Shown here one piece after another: positions 1 through 6,280 of a DNA stretch of 10,382 bases. The notes under the pieces are model-generated. The model was not told where the DNA came from and did no database searches. It saw only the letters and a program-made list of their open reading frames with translations. The number at the start of each line of letters is the position of its first letter. Positions within the stretch are counted from its first letter, which is position 1. A program made the position numbers and the translations under genes. The DNA is taken from assembly GCA_934130975.1 (NCBI GenBank), contig CAKOYU010000029.1, forward strand, positions 1 through 10,382, written 5' to 3'. The stretch is from an uncultured Clostridia bacterium. Lineage in GTDB: Bacteria > Bacillota > Clostridia > TANB77 > CAG-508.

Positions 1-98
1 GTTCTGTTTTGTCCCATTTTAAATTTGGAACATTTGGGACCGGTTCTGTTTTGTCCCATTTTAAATTTGGAACATTTAGGACCGGTTCTATTTTGTTC
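1..98. repeat. 42-bp tandem repeat (two full units plus a degraded third)
   Basis: Units at 1-42 and 43-84 differ at one base (gggacc versus aggacc near the unit end). A degraded third unit starts at 85 (gttctattttgttc) and fades into A/T-rich sequence. Each unit holds GTCCCA and TGGGAC as inverted arms about 18 bp apart, and a central AAATTT, so each could fold into a hairpin. A 23-bp stretch across the unit junction (31-53) recurs as its exact reverse complement at 6204-6226. From memory, GGGAC-CGGTTC-GTCCC type motifs are scattered in many clostridial genomes and may be REP-like; that link is inference. The array may continue upstream of the window. Confidence 0.9.
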
Positions 99-140
99 TT
101 TTTTAAAAACAATGAAATATCGAAAAACAATAAAAAAATA

Positions 141-169
141 TTGACAAACAAAAACGATAATGATATATT
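141..169 (+). promoter_or_regulatory. Sigma-A-type promoter of the membrane-protein operon
   Basis: A perfect -35 TTGACA (141-146), a 17-bp spacer and a -10 TATATT (164-169). Transcription should start near 176, just before the ATG at 192. This argues against translation beginning further upstream in the repeat array. Confidence 0.8.
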
Positions 170-191
170 AATGCCAGAAAGAAGAGTTGGT

Positions 192-590
192 ATGAAAAAA
201 GAAAGAATAAAATATATATTGATATTTATTGTAACATTTATAATAGAAGTAATAATAGCAAAATATGTACATGACAAGATAATAAGACCATATATAGGGG
301 ATGTACTAGTAGTAATATGCTTATATACATTTGCTAAAAGTATATTTTTAGATAAAATAAAATGGCTCTCATTATATGTTTTAATTTTTGCAGTAATAGT
401 AGAAATATTACAATATTTTAATTATGCTCAAATATTATTTGGAGACAATAAGATTGCTAAAACATTGTTAGGGTCATCGTTTGACGTAAAAGATATATTA
501 TGCTATGTTGCTGGATATCTAATAATAATTTTAATAGAAAAAATCTTACATAAAAGAAAGGAAGTAAAACAAAATGAAAATAGTAGGTAA
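192..590 (+). CDS. DUF2809 family membrane protein
   Basis: A 132-residue polytopic membrane protein. It matches my recollection of the DUF2809 family: an early basic N-terminus and first helix (about residues 7-24), the conserved stretch IRPYIGDVLVV in the first third, a YVLIFAVIVEILQYF helix, and SSFDVKDILCYVAGYL near the C-terminus, followed by a basic tail. About four membrane segments are visible. The biochemical role of the family is unknown to me. The reading frame is open upstream to position 9, but that extension translates the tandem repeat and lies ahead of the promoter, so I chose ATG 192, preceded by an AGAAGAG-like ribosome site. It overlaps the next gene by 17 bp, which suggests translational coupling. 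Family call fairly sure; function unknown. Confidence 0.82.
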   Translation: MKKERIKYILIFIVTFIIEVIIAKYVHDKIIRPYIGDVLVVICLYTFAKSIFLDKIKWLSLYVLIFAVIVEILQYFNYAQILFGDNKIAKTLLGSSFDVKDILCYVAGYLIIILIEKILHKRKEVKQNENSR

Positions 591-1026
591 AAATGGATTA
601 GGAAATATTTTAAAAATAATACTTCAAATATGTTTTTGGGGAGGAATAGCATTTTTAATAACACTACCAATAATATTAAAGAGAATATCAATATTTGAAA
701 TAATGTTATATTTAAATGGAATAACAATGTTAGTAATAGTAAAGCAATTCATAGAGTTATTTGATTCATTAAAAATTGAAAAGCCATTTTGCGAAAATAC
801 AGTAAAAAGAATGAATATAGCAAGTATTGCATCTGGGATTATGACAGTCCTATTTTTTATAGAAACAATTTACAAATTTGCATTAGACAATAGTGACATC
901 AAAATCAATTGCATATTAGTATTTATGACAATATTATTTTTAGGAGTTGCAATTGCATTATACATACTTGCAGAATTATTTAGACAAGCAACAGAATATA
1001 AGTCAGAAAATGATTTGACAATTTAA
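574..1026 (+). CDS. DUF2975 family membrane protein
   Basis: A 150-residue protein with four predicted membrane helices (about residues 12-34, 42-60, 82-103 and 114-135). Short charged loops lie between them, including the FxxSLKIEKPFCENTVKRM segment before helix 3 that is typical of DUF2975. This family is regularly encoded directly beside a small Cro/CI-type regulator of the YozG type, exactly as here. The usual guess is that membrane protein and regulator work as a pair, perhaps sensing a membrane state, but no mechanism is established that I know of. Ribosome site AAAGGAAG lies about 10 bases before the ATG. The gene starts inside the DUF2809 gene, and the next start follows 17 bases after its stop, so it is in the middle of the operon. 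Confidence 0.85.
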   Translation: MKIVGKNGLGNILKIILQICFWGGIAFLITLPIILKRISIFEIMLYLNGITMLVIVKQFIELFDSLKIEKPFCENTVKRMNIASIASGIMTVLFFIETIYKFALDNSDIKINCILVFMTILFLGVAIALYILAELFRQATEYKSENDLTI

Positions 1027-1043
1027 TGAAAGGATGTAGAAAA

Positions 1044-1247
1044 ATGATAATTGTTAATTTAGATGTAATGATGGCAAAAAGGAAAATATCATCAGGAGAA
1101 CTTGCCGAAAAAGTTGGAATAACACCTGCTAATTTATCAATTTTAAAAACTAATAAAGCTAAAGCGATAAGGTTTTCAACATTAGAAAAGATATGCGAAG
1201 TATTAGAGTGTAAACCAGGTGATATTTTAGATTATCAAACAAAATAG
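1044..1247 (+). CDS. Small Cro/CI-type HTH regulator (YozG-like)
   Basis: A 67-residue protein that is almost entirely one helix-turn-helix domain of the HTH_26/YozG type: VNLDVMMAKRKISSGELAEKVGIT, then TPANLSILKTNKAKAIRFSTL and a C-terminal ECKPGDILDY motif. It is probably a DNA-binding repressor or activator, perhaps of its own operon. An in-frame ATG exists at 1026, overlapping the previous stop, but the only good ribosome site (AAAGGA, 1029-1034) lies inside that extension and is 9 bases from ATG 1044, so I chose 1044. It follows the DUF2975 gene, its usual partner. No obvious operator dyad was found by eye at the operon promoter, so the target is unknown. Confidence 0.88.
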   Translation: MIIVNLDVMMAKRKISSGELAEKVGITPANLSILKTNKAKAIRFSTLEKICEVLECKPGDILDYQTK

Positions 1248-1262
1248 AACAATGGAGGGAAA

Positions 1263-2048
1263 ATGTTAAATAAAAATATAAAGATAATTATTAGTCTAGT
1301 ATTATTAATAGCTATAGGTTTTGGAATATTTGAGGTATTCAGGATAGAAAAGAAATCAATAAATGAAGAAGATTCTCAAACACAGAAAACGTCTGAACTT
1401 CCTTTGCCAAGTAGAATTGTATACAAAAATAAGTATAATAAATATAAAATAATGAATTCAGAAGATAAATATTTTGCGGAAGTATACACATTATTATACA
1501 ATCAATCAGCTGATTATACAGAAGATAAGCCAGAACTAGAAAAAGAAAATATCAGTTTTATAGAATGTACATATCTTGTTCAAAATCCCTCTGAAGAAGA
1601 TAAAAATTATATTTTCTTGTTAGGAGACGAGAAGAGTGAGTTGGAGAAAAAAATACAGTTTTATACAGAAGATAGTAAAACTTATGAATTTGAAAAAGCA
1701 AAAAGCTATACATCAAAAAAACAAATTTCAAAAATTCCAACTGATATTAAATTCTGGGAGCAAAAAGAGGGGATTTATAAAAAAACTATAAATTATAATA
1801 GTAGAGAATATAAATCTATTTTGCAAGAATTAGGTTTTGATTCTGATGAGAATATTCCGGAGCTTAATGATAATTATAATGAAAATATAATAATTACATT
1901 ATCAAAATACGAAATAAAAAACGTAGAAACTAATATTGGTAATATAACATATGAGTTAGGCTCAAAAAGTGATAAATACTTTGTAAATTGTCTTATTTAT
2001 AGCAAGGTAGTAAATGATGGTTGTATTTATTATAATATTAATGAGTAA
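1263..2048 (+). CDS. Unrecognised single-pass membrane-anchored protein
   Basis: A 261-residue protein that I do not recognise. A basic N-terminus (MLNKNIK) precedes one hydrophobic helix (about residues 7-25). It is followed by a Lys/Glu/Ser/Thr-rich linker and a hydrophilic domain rich in Tyr, Asn and Glu. There is no lipobox cysteine after the helix, so it is more likely a signal-anchor protein with an outside domain than a lipoprotein. The outer part has many short beta-prone stretches (for example RIVYKNKYNKYKIM and NYIFLLGD) and no visible catalytic motif. Strong ribosome site GGAGGG lies just before the ATG. It begins 15 bases after the HTH gene and ends 12 bases before the DUF6688 gene, so it belongs to the operon. 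It could be a substrate-sensing or cell-wall-facing component, but that is only context. Confidence 0.8.
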   Translation: MLNKNIKIIISLVLLIAIGFGIFEVFRIEKKSINEEDSQTQKTSELPLPSRIVYKNKYNKYKIMNSEDKYFAEVYTLLYNQSADYTEDKPELEKENISFIECTYLVQNPSEEDKNYIFLLGDEKSELEKKIQFYTEDSKTYEFEKAKSYTSKKQISKIPTDIKFWEQKEGIYKKTINYNSREYKSILQELGFDSDENIPELNDNYNENIIITLSKYEIKNVETNIGNITYELGSKSDKYFVNCLIYSKVVNDGCIYYNINE

Positions 2049-2060
2049 AAGGAGAAAATT

Positions 2061-3197
2061 ATGGATTATGATATATTATTGGGATTAGGATTTGGAATTA
2101 TATTTTTAATATGTCCATTAATTTTAACATTATTAAATGTAATAAATTTATTTAAAAAGAAAAAAATCAAAGAAGATATAGTAGATGGAGTGACATTTAT
2201 TGCTGGAATTGGTTTGACAGGTTTTTTATATCTAGCATCAGATTTTAAAGATTATACAGAAGCGTTAAGACTAGGAGGATTAGAAATTGACAAACATGCA
2301 CCAATAGCTTCTTGGAGTATGCCAACAGTATTAGCTATTTTTATATTAGGACTTGTATCATACTTGTTAATAAGAAGAAAAAAATTAAATTTCCCCCCAT
2401 TAATTATTGTATGTGCAATATCAGGAATAATAATATGTTCAATATATATGATAATTTTTATGATTCAAATTACTGTTGAAGATTTATTTACAAGATATAT
2501 TTTTTATGGAATACCATATTTGTTGTTATTTCCAATAAACTATATTTTGTGCAGTATAAGAGCTATAATTGACGTAATACAAAAATATAAAGAGAAAAAT
2601 TTACAGTCAAAAGAATATGAAAATAAATTTTTGAATAAATGTAGTCAGATAATATATGATACTGATAATTGGCCAATATTAGCAGTTGTTTTAACTATTC
2701 CATTGACAGCAATTTTGATATGTATATTAGTATTGTTAGGTCAAAGACCAGATGAAGCAATAAGAGCGTTTTTAGAAACTAGTGATTGGAAGTTATCACA
2801 AAAAGTTTCACCTCCTTCTGTTCAATATGATGCACATTATTTATGCACAGTAGCTGTAAGTGGACATGAAAAATTGGTGAAACCAACAAGAGTTGGAATT
2901 AGAAGAGGCGAAAAAATAATTGTTAATAGACAACTATGTATTGCTAATGCTTTCGAAGATTTGATTCAAGAGAAAACTCCAAGATTCCATCATTTTATTA
3001 GATATATTTATGATAAATATGGTTTTCCTTTAGCTAAGCATATTAAGACGGCTTGGCAAGCGGATATTACATATATAATAATGAAACCTTTGGAGTGGAT
3101 ATTTTTGATGGTTCTATATATTTTTGATAAAAAACCAGAAAATAGAATTGCTACACAATATATTGGAAGAAAGTTTATAGATAAAAATAAAACCTAG
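2061..3197 (+). CDS. DUF6688 family polytopic membrane protein
   Basis: A 378-residue protein with about six membrane helices (roughly residues 7-30, 43-61, 88-104, 112-137, 148-170 and 205-227) and a long C-terminal domain. That domain starts with GQRPDEAIRAFLETSDW (about 227-243) and continues through YDAHYLCTVAVSGHEKLVKP, NRQLCIANAFEDLIQEKTPRFH and MKPLEWIFLMVLYIFDKKPENRIATQY. This conserved domain matches what I remember of DUF6688, a family of unknown function in Bacillota. His and Cys residues recur in it (H259, C262, H269, C293, H310, H311), which could hint at metal binding or chemistry, but this is speculation. Ribosome site AAAAGGAG lies 6 bases before the ATG. It is the last gene of the operon, and its stop codon lies inside the terminator stem. 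Confidence 0.78.
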   Translation: MDYDILLGLGFGIIFLICPLILTLLNVINLFKKKKIKEDIVDGVTFIAGIGLTGFLYLASDFKDYTEALRLGGLEIDKHAPIASWSMPTVLAIFILGLVSYLLIRRKKLNFPPLIIVCAISGIIICSIYMIIFMIQITVEDLFTRYIFYGIPYLLLFPINYILCSIRAIIDVIQKYKEKNLQSKEYENKFLNKCSQIIYDTDNWPILAVVLTIPLTAILICILVLLGQRPDEAIRAFLETSDWKLSQKVSPPSVQYDAHYLCTVAVSGHEKLVKPTRVGIRRGEKIIVNRQLCIANAFEDLIQEKTPRFHHFIRYIYDKYGFPLAKHIKTAWQADITYIIMKPLEWIFLMVLYIFDKKPENRIATQYIGRKFIDKNKT

Positions 3198-3219
3198 ACT
3201 TTAAGCAAGTTTAGGTTTT
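3189..3219. terminator. Shared bidirectional hairpin terminator
   Basis: A 13-bp stem (3189-3201 with 3207-3219, one G-T pair) closes a 5-base loop. Runs of T lie on the minus side and a weaker T-rich stretch on the plus side. The plus-strand DUF6688 stop (3195-3197) and the minus-strand mgtC stop (3218-3220) both touch the hairpin, so it can end both convergent transcripts. Confidence 0.75.
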
Positions 3220-3904
3220 ATTCTTCGATTATTTCAGAAACATTTTCAATTAAAGAAATGTTTTTCAAAAGCAGATTTTTATTAAATCCCTTTTTATTAT
3301 AATGACCAACGATTTTTAAAAGTGTAGAATCAGTGTCATTATCAGTTGCTTCTACTTTTTTCATTTGTTTAATATCAATCTTAGAATTACTTAAGACTTT
3401 TTCTATTTTAGCTAGAGCCTTATCAGAATCTTTAGATATTTCAACTTGTAAATTTAATAAATCAAAATGATCTAATTTGTCAGAAATTTTATAAGAATAA
3501 GAAAGTATTACATAAACAATAAGAGTTGTAACAATTCCGCCTAAATAAAATCCAGCACCAATGCTAAGTCCAATACATGTAACTGCTAAAAGTCCTGCAG
3601 CAGTAGTTAATCCTTTTACATTAAAACCATCTCTTAAAATTGTACCTGCACCAATGAAACCGATTCCTGATAATAATTGTGCTGGAATTCTTGAAGGATC
3701 AATATCATAAGTTCGTGACATATATTCGCCACATAACATTATTAAAACTGCACTTATTCCAACAAGAGCATGGGTTCTAAATCCTGCAGGTTTACTCCAA
3801 GAAGAACGTTCTAAACCTATGATTCCTGCTAACATAAAGCCTAGTACTAATTTTAAAATTGCTTGAAATCCAAACGAATTAAAAAAATTTAATACAGTGT
3901 CCAT
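3218..3904 (-). CDS. MgtC/SapB family membrane protein
   Basis: A 228-residue inner-membrane protein of the MgtC/SapB family. The N-terminal half holds the family signatures: GIIGLERSSWSKPAGFRTHALVG (about residues 27-49), GIGFIGAGTIL (80-90) and VKGLTTAAGLLAVTCIGLSIGAG (about 96-118), with about five membrane helices up to residue 136. The C-terminal 80 residues form a soluble domain of the ACT-like kind found in longer MgtC proteins. In pathogens MgtC is tied to growth in low magnesium and to control of the F-type ATP synthase; in environmental and gut Clostridia the role is not established. The ribosome site on the minus strand is AAAGGAG, about 7 bases before the ATG. It is transcribed alone, convergent with the membrane operon and divergent from the FAD oxidoreductase gene. 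Confidence 0.92.
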   Translation of the reverse strand: MDTVLNFFNSFGFQAILKLVLGFMLAGIIGLERSSWSKPAGFRTHALVGISAVLIMLCGEYMSRTYDIDPSRIPAQLLSGIGFIGAGTILRDGFNVKGLTTAAGLLAVTCIGLSIGAGFYLGGIVTTLIVYVILSYSYKISDKLDHFDLLNLQVEISKDSDKALAKIEKVLSNSKIDIKQMKKVEATDNDTDSTLLKIVGHYNKKGFNKNLLLKNISLIENVSEIIEE

Positions 3905-3937
3905 GTGAGTCTCCTTTCTGTAAATTATACGAATAGT

Positions 3938-3966
3938 ATTATAACATAATGCATGAAAGATTGCAA
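3938..3966 (-). promoter_or_regulatory. Promoter of mgtC/sapB (shares its -35 with the divergent promoter)
   Basis: Read on the minus strand: -35 TTGCAA (3961-3966), a 17-bp spacer ending in TGT, and -10 TATAAT (3938-3943), which makes an extended -10. The start of transcription should lie near 3931, about 27 bases before the ATG. A second TATAAT (3924-3929) lies closer to the gene but lacks a good -35. Confidence 0.72.
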
Positions 3967-3989
3967 AAAAAATAGAGATATGTTATTAT
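3961..3989 (+). promoter_or_regulatory. Promoter of the FAD oxidoreductase gene (shares its -35)
   Basis: The same TTGCAA (3961-3966) serves as -35 on the plus strand because it is its own reverse complement. A 17-bp spacer ending in TGT leads to -10 TATTAT (3984-3989). The two promoters are mirror images about position 3963.5. Confidence 0.7.
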
Positions 3990-4047
3990 ATGATTAATTT
4001 CTTAATACATAAATATGAATGTAATTATTATAAAGAAAAGAGAGAGT

Positions 4048-5607
4048 ATGATAAGATTAAATAATATAAAAATAAGAGAAAATTTAAATGATACAGAAGT
4101 ATTTAAAAGAGCAATTGCAAAAAATAAAATTAAGCAAGAAGAAGTAAAAGAATGGCATATTTATAAAAAATCTATAGATGCACGAAAAAAAGATGACATA
4201 TATTATAATTATTCAATTAATATCAAGTTGAAAGACGGGAACAAAGAAAATAAATTTGGAAAAGTAAAAGAAGAAAAATGGCAAGAAATAGAAGTGAAAA
4301 GAAATAGCAAATATAAACCTGTAATTATAGGAATGGGACCAGCTGGATTGTTTGCAGGACTACTGTTGGTTGATAATGGAATAAAACCAATAATTCTAGA
4401 ACGTGGAAAATGTGTAGAAGAAAGAATAAAAGATGTCGAAAATTTTGCCAATAATAGAGAATTTTCGCCTGTTTCTAATATTCAATTTGGAGAGGGAGGA
4501 GCAGGAACATTTTCTGATGGAAAATTAAATACAGGAAATTCTGTAAATATGTATTCCAGAAAGGTGTTAGAAGAATTTGTTAGATTTGGTGCTCCAGAAG
4601 AAATTTTATATACAGCTAAGCCTCATATAGGTACAGACAATTTGAGAAAAATAGTAAAAAATATTCGAGAATATATTATTTCTAAGGGTGGACAAGTTTT
4701 ATTTAACACTAAAGCTATAGACTTTGAAATCGAAAATGAAACAATAAAAGCTGTTATTTGTGAGAATAATAGAATAGAAACAGATGCAGTAATTCTAGCA
4801 ATAGGTCATAGTGCAAGAGACACATTTAAAAAATTATATGAATTAGGAGTGGAAATACAGCCTAAAAATTTTGCAGTAGGAACAAGAATTGAGCATTTAC
4901 AAGAAGATATAAATAAAGCTCAATATGGAGAAAATATTAAATTAAAATTGCCAGTAGCAGATTATAAATTAGTGTATCATGCAAAAAATGGGAGAACATG
5001 TTATACATTTTGTATGTGCCCAGGTGGACAAGTAATGGCATCAAATTCAGAAGAAAATTCGATTGTAACAAATGGAATGAGTAATTTTGCAAGAGATGGA
5101 AAAAATTCAAACAGTGCATTGCTTGTAAATGTTACTATAGAAGATTATTATAAAAATTCGCCATTAGATGGAATGTACTTCCAAGAAGATTTAGAACAAA
5201 AAGCATTTAAATTAGGTGGTTGCAATTATAATGCCCCAGCTCAAAGAGTAGAAGATTTTATAGATGGGCGTAAAACAGAAAAATTTGGAAAAATAAAGCC
5301 AACTTATATGCCAGGTGTAACAGAGGCTGATTTAAACGAAATTTTACCTGAATTTGTGACAGAAACGATGAAAGAAGCAATAATAGAACTTGATAAAAAA
5401 TTACATGGATTTGCAGAAAAAGATGCAGTTTTAACAGGAGTAGAAACTAGAAGTTCATCACCTGTACAAATTACAAGAGATAGGGGAAGTTTAAATTCTG
5501 TAAATGTTAAAGGATTATATCCTTGTGGCGAAGGCGCAGGATATGCAGGTGGAATTATGACTGCTGCTATTGATGGATTAAAGTGTGCTATAAAAGTTTG
5601 TCTATAA
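4048..5607 (+). CDS. COG2509-type FAD-dependent oxidoreductase
   Basis: A 519-residue flavoprotein of the uncharacterised COG2509 dehydrogenase family. The N-terminal 90 residues form the family's small leading domain. Then comes the dinucleotide-binding motif GMGPAG (about residues 95-100) with the acidic/Arg end of the beta-alpha-beta fold (ILERG, about 116-120). Next are the family block QFGEGGAGTFSDGKLNTG (about 146-163), the second nucleotide-contact segment AIGHSARDT (251-259), and near the C-terminus GEGAGYAGGIMTAAIDG (from about 494), the FAD-closing motif. Family length is normal. The substrate is unknown; it probably binds FAD and perhaps NAD(P). An in-frame ATG at 4015 exists, but ATG 4048 has the purine-rich site GAAAAGAGAGAG just before it and matches the usual N-terminus (MIRLNNIKI), so I chose it. 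It is monocistronic, with no clear terminator downstream. Confidence 0.9.
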   Translation: MIRLNNIKIRENLNDTEVFKRAIAKNKIKQEEVKEWHIYKKSIDARKKDDIYYNYSINIKLKDGNKENKFGKVKEEKWQEIEVKRNSKYKPVIIGMGPAGLFAGLLLVDNGIKPIILERGKCVEERIKDVENFANNREFSPVSNIQFGEGGAGTFSDGKLNTGNSVNMYSRKVLEEFVRFGAPEEILYTAKPHIGTDNLRKIVKNIREYIISKGGQVLFNTKAIDFEIENETIKAVICENNRIETDAVILAIGHSARDTFKKLYELGVEIQPKNFAVGTRIEHLQEDINKAQYGENIKLKLPVADYKLVYHAKNGRTCYTFCMCPGGQVMASNSEENSIVTNGMSNFARDGKNSNSALLVNVTIEDYYKNSPLDGMYFQEDLEQKAFKLGGCNYNAPAQRVEDFIDGRKTEKFGKIKPTYMPGVTEADLNEILPEFVTETMKEAIIELDKKLHGFAEKDAVLTGVETRSSSPVQITRDRGSLNSVNVKGLYPCGEGAGYAGGIMTAAIDGLKCAIKVCL

Positions 5608-5609
5608 AT

Positions 5610-5638
5610 TTGAAATATTTTACATAATGTGGTATAAT
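5610..5638 (+). promoter_or_regulatory. Strong promoter of the orphan gene
   Basis: -35 TTGAAA (5610-5615), a 17-bp spacer and a perfect -10 TATAAT (5633-5638). The -35 begins only 3 bases after the FAD oxidoreductase stop codon. The expected leader is about 65 bases long. Confidence 0.78.
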
Positions 5639-5670
5639 ATAAAAGATAATTAAGTAGTTTTGTTGTTTAA

Positions 5671-5692
5671 GCTCTGAATAATTGAGCAGAGC
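5671..5692 (+). other. Leader hairpin next to the ribosome site
   Basis: GCTCTG (5671-5676) pairs with CAGAGC (5687-5692) around a 10-base loop, and the ribosome site AAAGGA (5695-5700) follows at once. There is no run of T after it, so it is not a terminator. It could stabilise the mRNA 5' end or tune translation. Confidence 0.5.
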
Positions 5693-5709
5693 AGAAAGGA
5701 ATGAACAAT

Positions 5710-6150
5710 ATGAGAAAACAAACGATCAGAGAGATTATTCTTGGAGCATTTAACAGCTTTCCAAAAGAAGAGGAACAGCGGAAAGAAGTTGAAGATGTCG
5801 TAAAAGAAATCAGAGATTATATTAAAGATAATAAATATAATGTCTGGAGTGGAAAGGAATTGCCAAAGTCAGGAGATGCTATAGGGATTGAAATAATCCA
5901 AGATATCTTTAACGGAACAGAAGTCCCTGAAGGATTAAGAATGTTCTATCTCTTAAGGGATAGAGAAGATCAGAGCTATTTTGATTTCTATAAGAAGGGA
6001 ACATTAAATCTTAATCAGATGGCAAGTAAATATTTCTTTAACCGGAGTCAAGATAGATATTTTGAATTTCTGATGGCTAAAGAAGGAATAATCCGAAAAG
6101 TAGCAGAAGGAAGATTATTACCATCTGAGTCCAGATGGTATCTCCTTTAA
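5710..6150 (+). CDS. Orphan hypothetical protein of foreign composition
   Basis: A 146-residue soluble protein that I do not recognise. It has no signal peptide or membrane helix. The N-terminal part is charged and helical (TIREIILGAFNSF, then a Glu/Lys-rich helix to about residue 45). The middle has the segments KYNVWSGKELPKSGDA and GIEIIQDIFNG, and the C-terminal half is rich in aromatic and charged residues (FYLLRDREDQSYFDFYKKG, MASKYFFNRSQDRYFEFL) and ends RLLPSESRWYLL. There are no cysteines or visible catalytic motifs. It uses codons such as CGG, CTC, GTC and CCG that neighbours largely avoid, which suggests horizontal transfer. ATG 5701 abuts the ribosome site AAAGGA with no spacing, while ATG 5710 is 9 bases away, so I chose 5710. 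It has its own promoter and terminator. A small DNA- or protein-binding factor is possible but unproven. Confidence 0.72.
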   Translation: MRKQTIREIILGAFNSFPKEEEQRKEVEDVVKEIRDYIKDNKYNVWSGKELPKSGDAIGIEIIQDIFNGTEVPEGLRMFYLLRDREDQSYFDFYKKGTLNLNQMASKYFFNRSQDRYFEFLMAKEGIIRKVAEGRLLPSESRWYLL

Positions 6151-6187
6151 GAAAAAACTGAGGTGATGCTTTCACCTCAGCTTTTTC
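6151..6187. terminator. Strong intrinsic terminator of the orphan gene
   Basis: A perfect 9-bp stem (CTGAGGTGA at 6158-6166 with TCACCTCAG at 6172-6180) around a 5-base loop, with six As before it and CTTTTT after it. The A and T tracts make it workable on both strands. It begins directly after the CDS stop. Confidence 0.92.
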
Positions 6188-6203
6188 GTTCCGAGCAAAA
6201 TAG

Positions 6204-6226
6204 CAAAACAGAACCGGTCCCAAATG
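6204..6226 (-). repeat. Inverted 23-bp copy of the tandem-repeat junction
   Basis: This stretch is the exact reverse complement of 31-53, the end of repeat unit 1 plus the start of unit 2 (core GGGACCGGTTCTG on the minus strand). The similarity stops sharply on both sides. It sits between the orphan gene's terminator and the next operon's promoter. Confidence 0.9.
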
Positions 6227-6236
6227 CGCAAATGTG

Positions 6237-6264
6237 TTGACAACCAAGAAAAATAGATTATAAT
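6237..6264 (+). promoter_or_regulatory. Promoter of the DUF6873-peptidase-Rsm22 operon
   Basis: A perfect -35 TTGACA (6237-6242), a 16-bp spacer and a perfect -10 TATAAT (6259-6264). The -35 is 10 bases after the inverted repeat copy. Transcription should begin close to 6271, giving a very short leader before ATG 6281. Confidence 0.85.
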
Positions 6265-6280
6265 AGTTAAAGAGGTAAAC

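Noticed and set aside
1..98. Possible CRISPR array
   Set aside because: The units abut with no variable spacers, only two full copies are present, and no cas gene is nearby.
503..727. Minus-strand open frame across the DUF2809/DUF2975 overlap
   Set aside because: It is an antisense shadow with a Leu/Phe-rich product and no ribosome site; both plus-strand genes fit known families.
574..1247. DUF2975 plus HTH gene as a toxin-antitoxin pair
   Set aside because: The layout is a known membrane protein and YozG-regulator pairing, and the membrane protein is much larger than typical membrane toxins.
4209..5119. Minus-strand open frames within the FAD oxidoreductase gene
   Set aside because: The plus-strand protein has motifs throughout, and the antisense products show no family features.
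5671..5692. Hairpin as terminator of the FAD oxidoreductase gene
   Set aside because: No T run follows it, and it lies downstream of a strong promoter inside the leader of the next gene.
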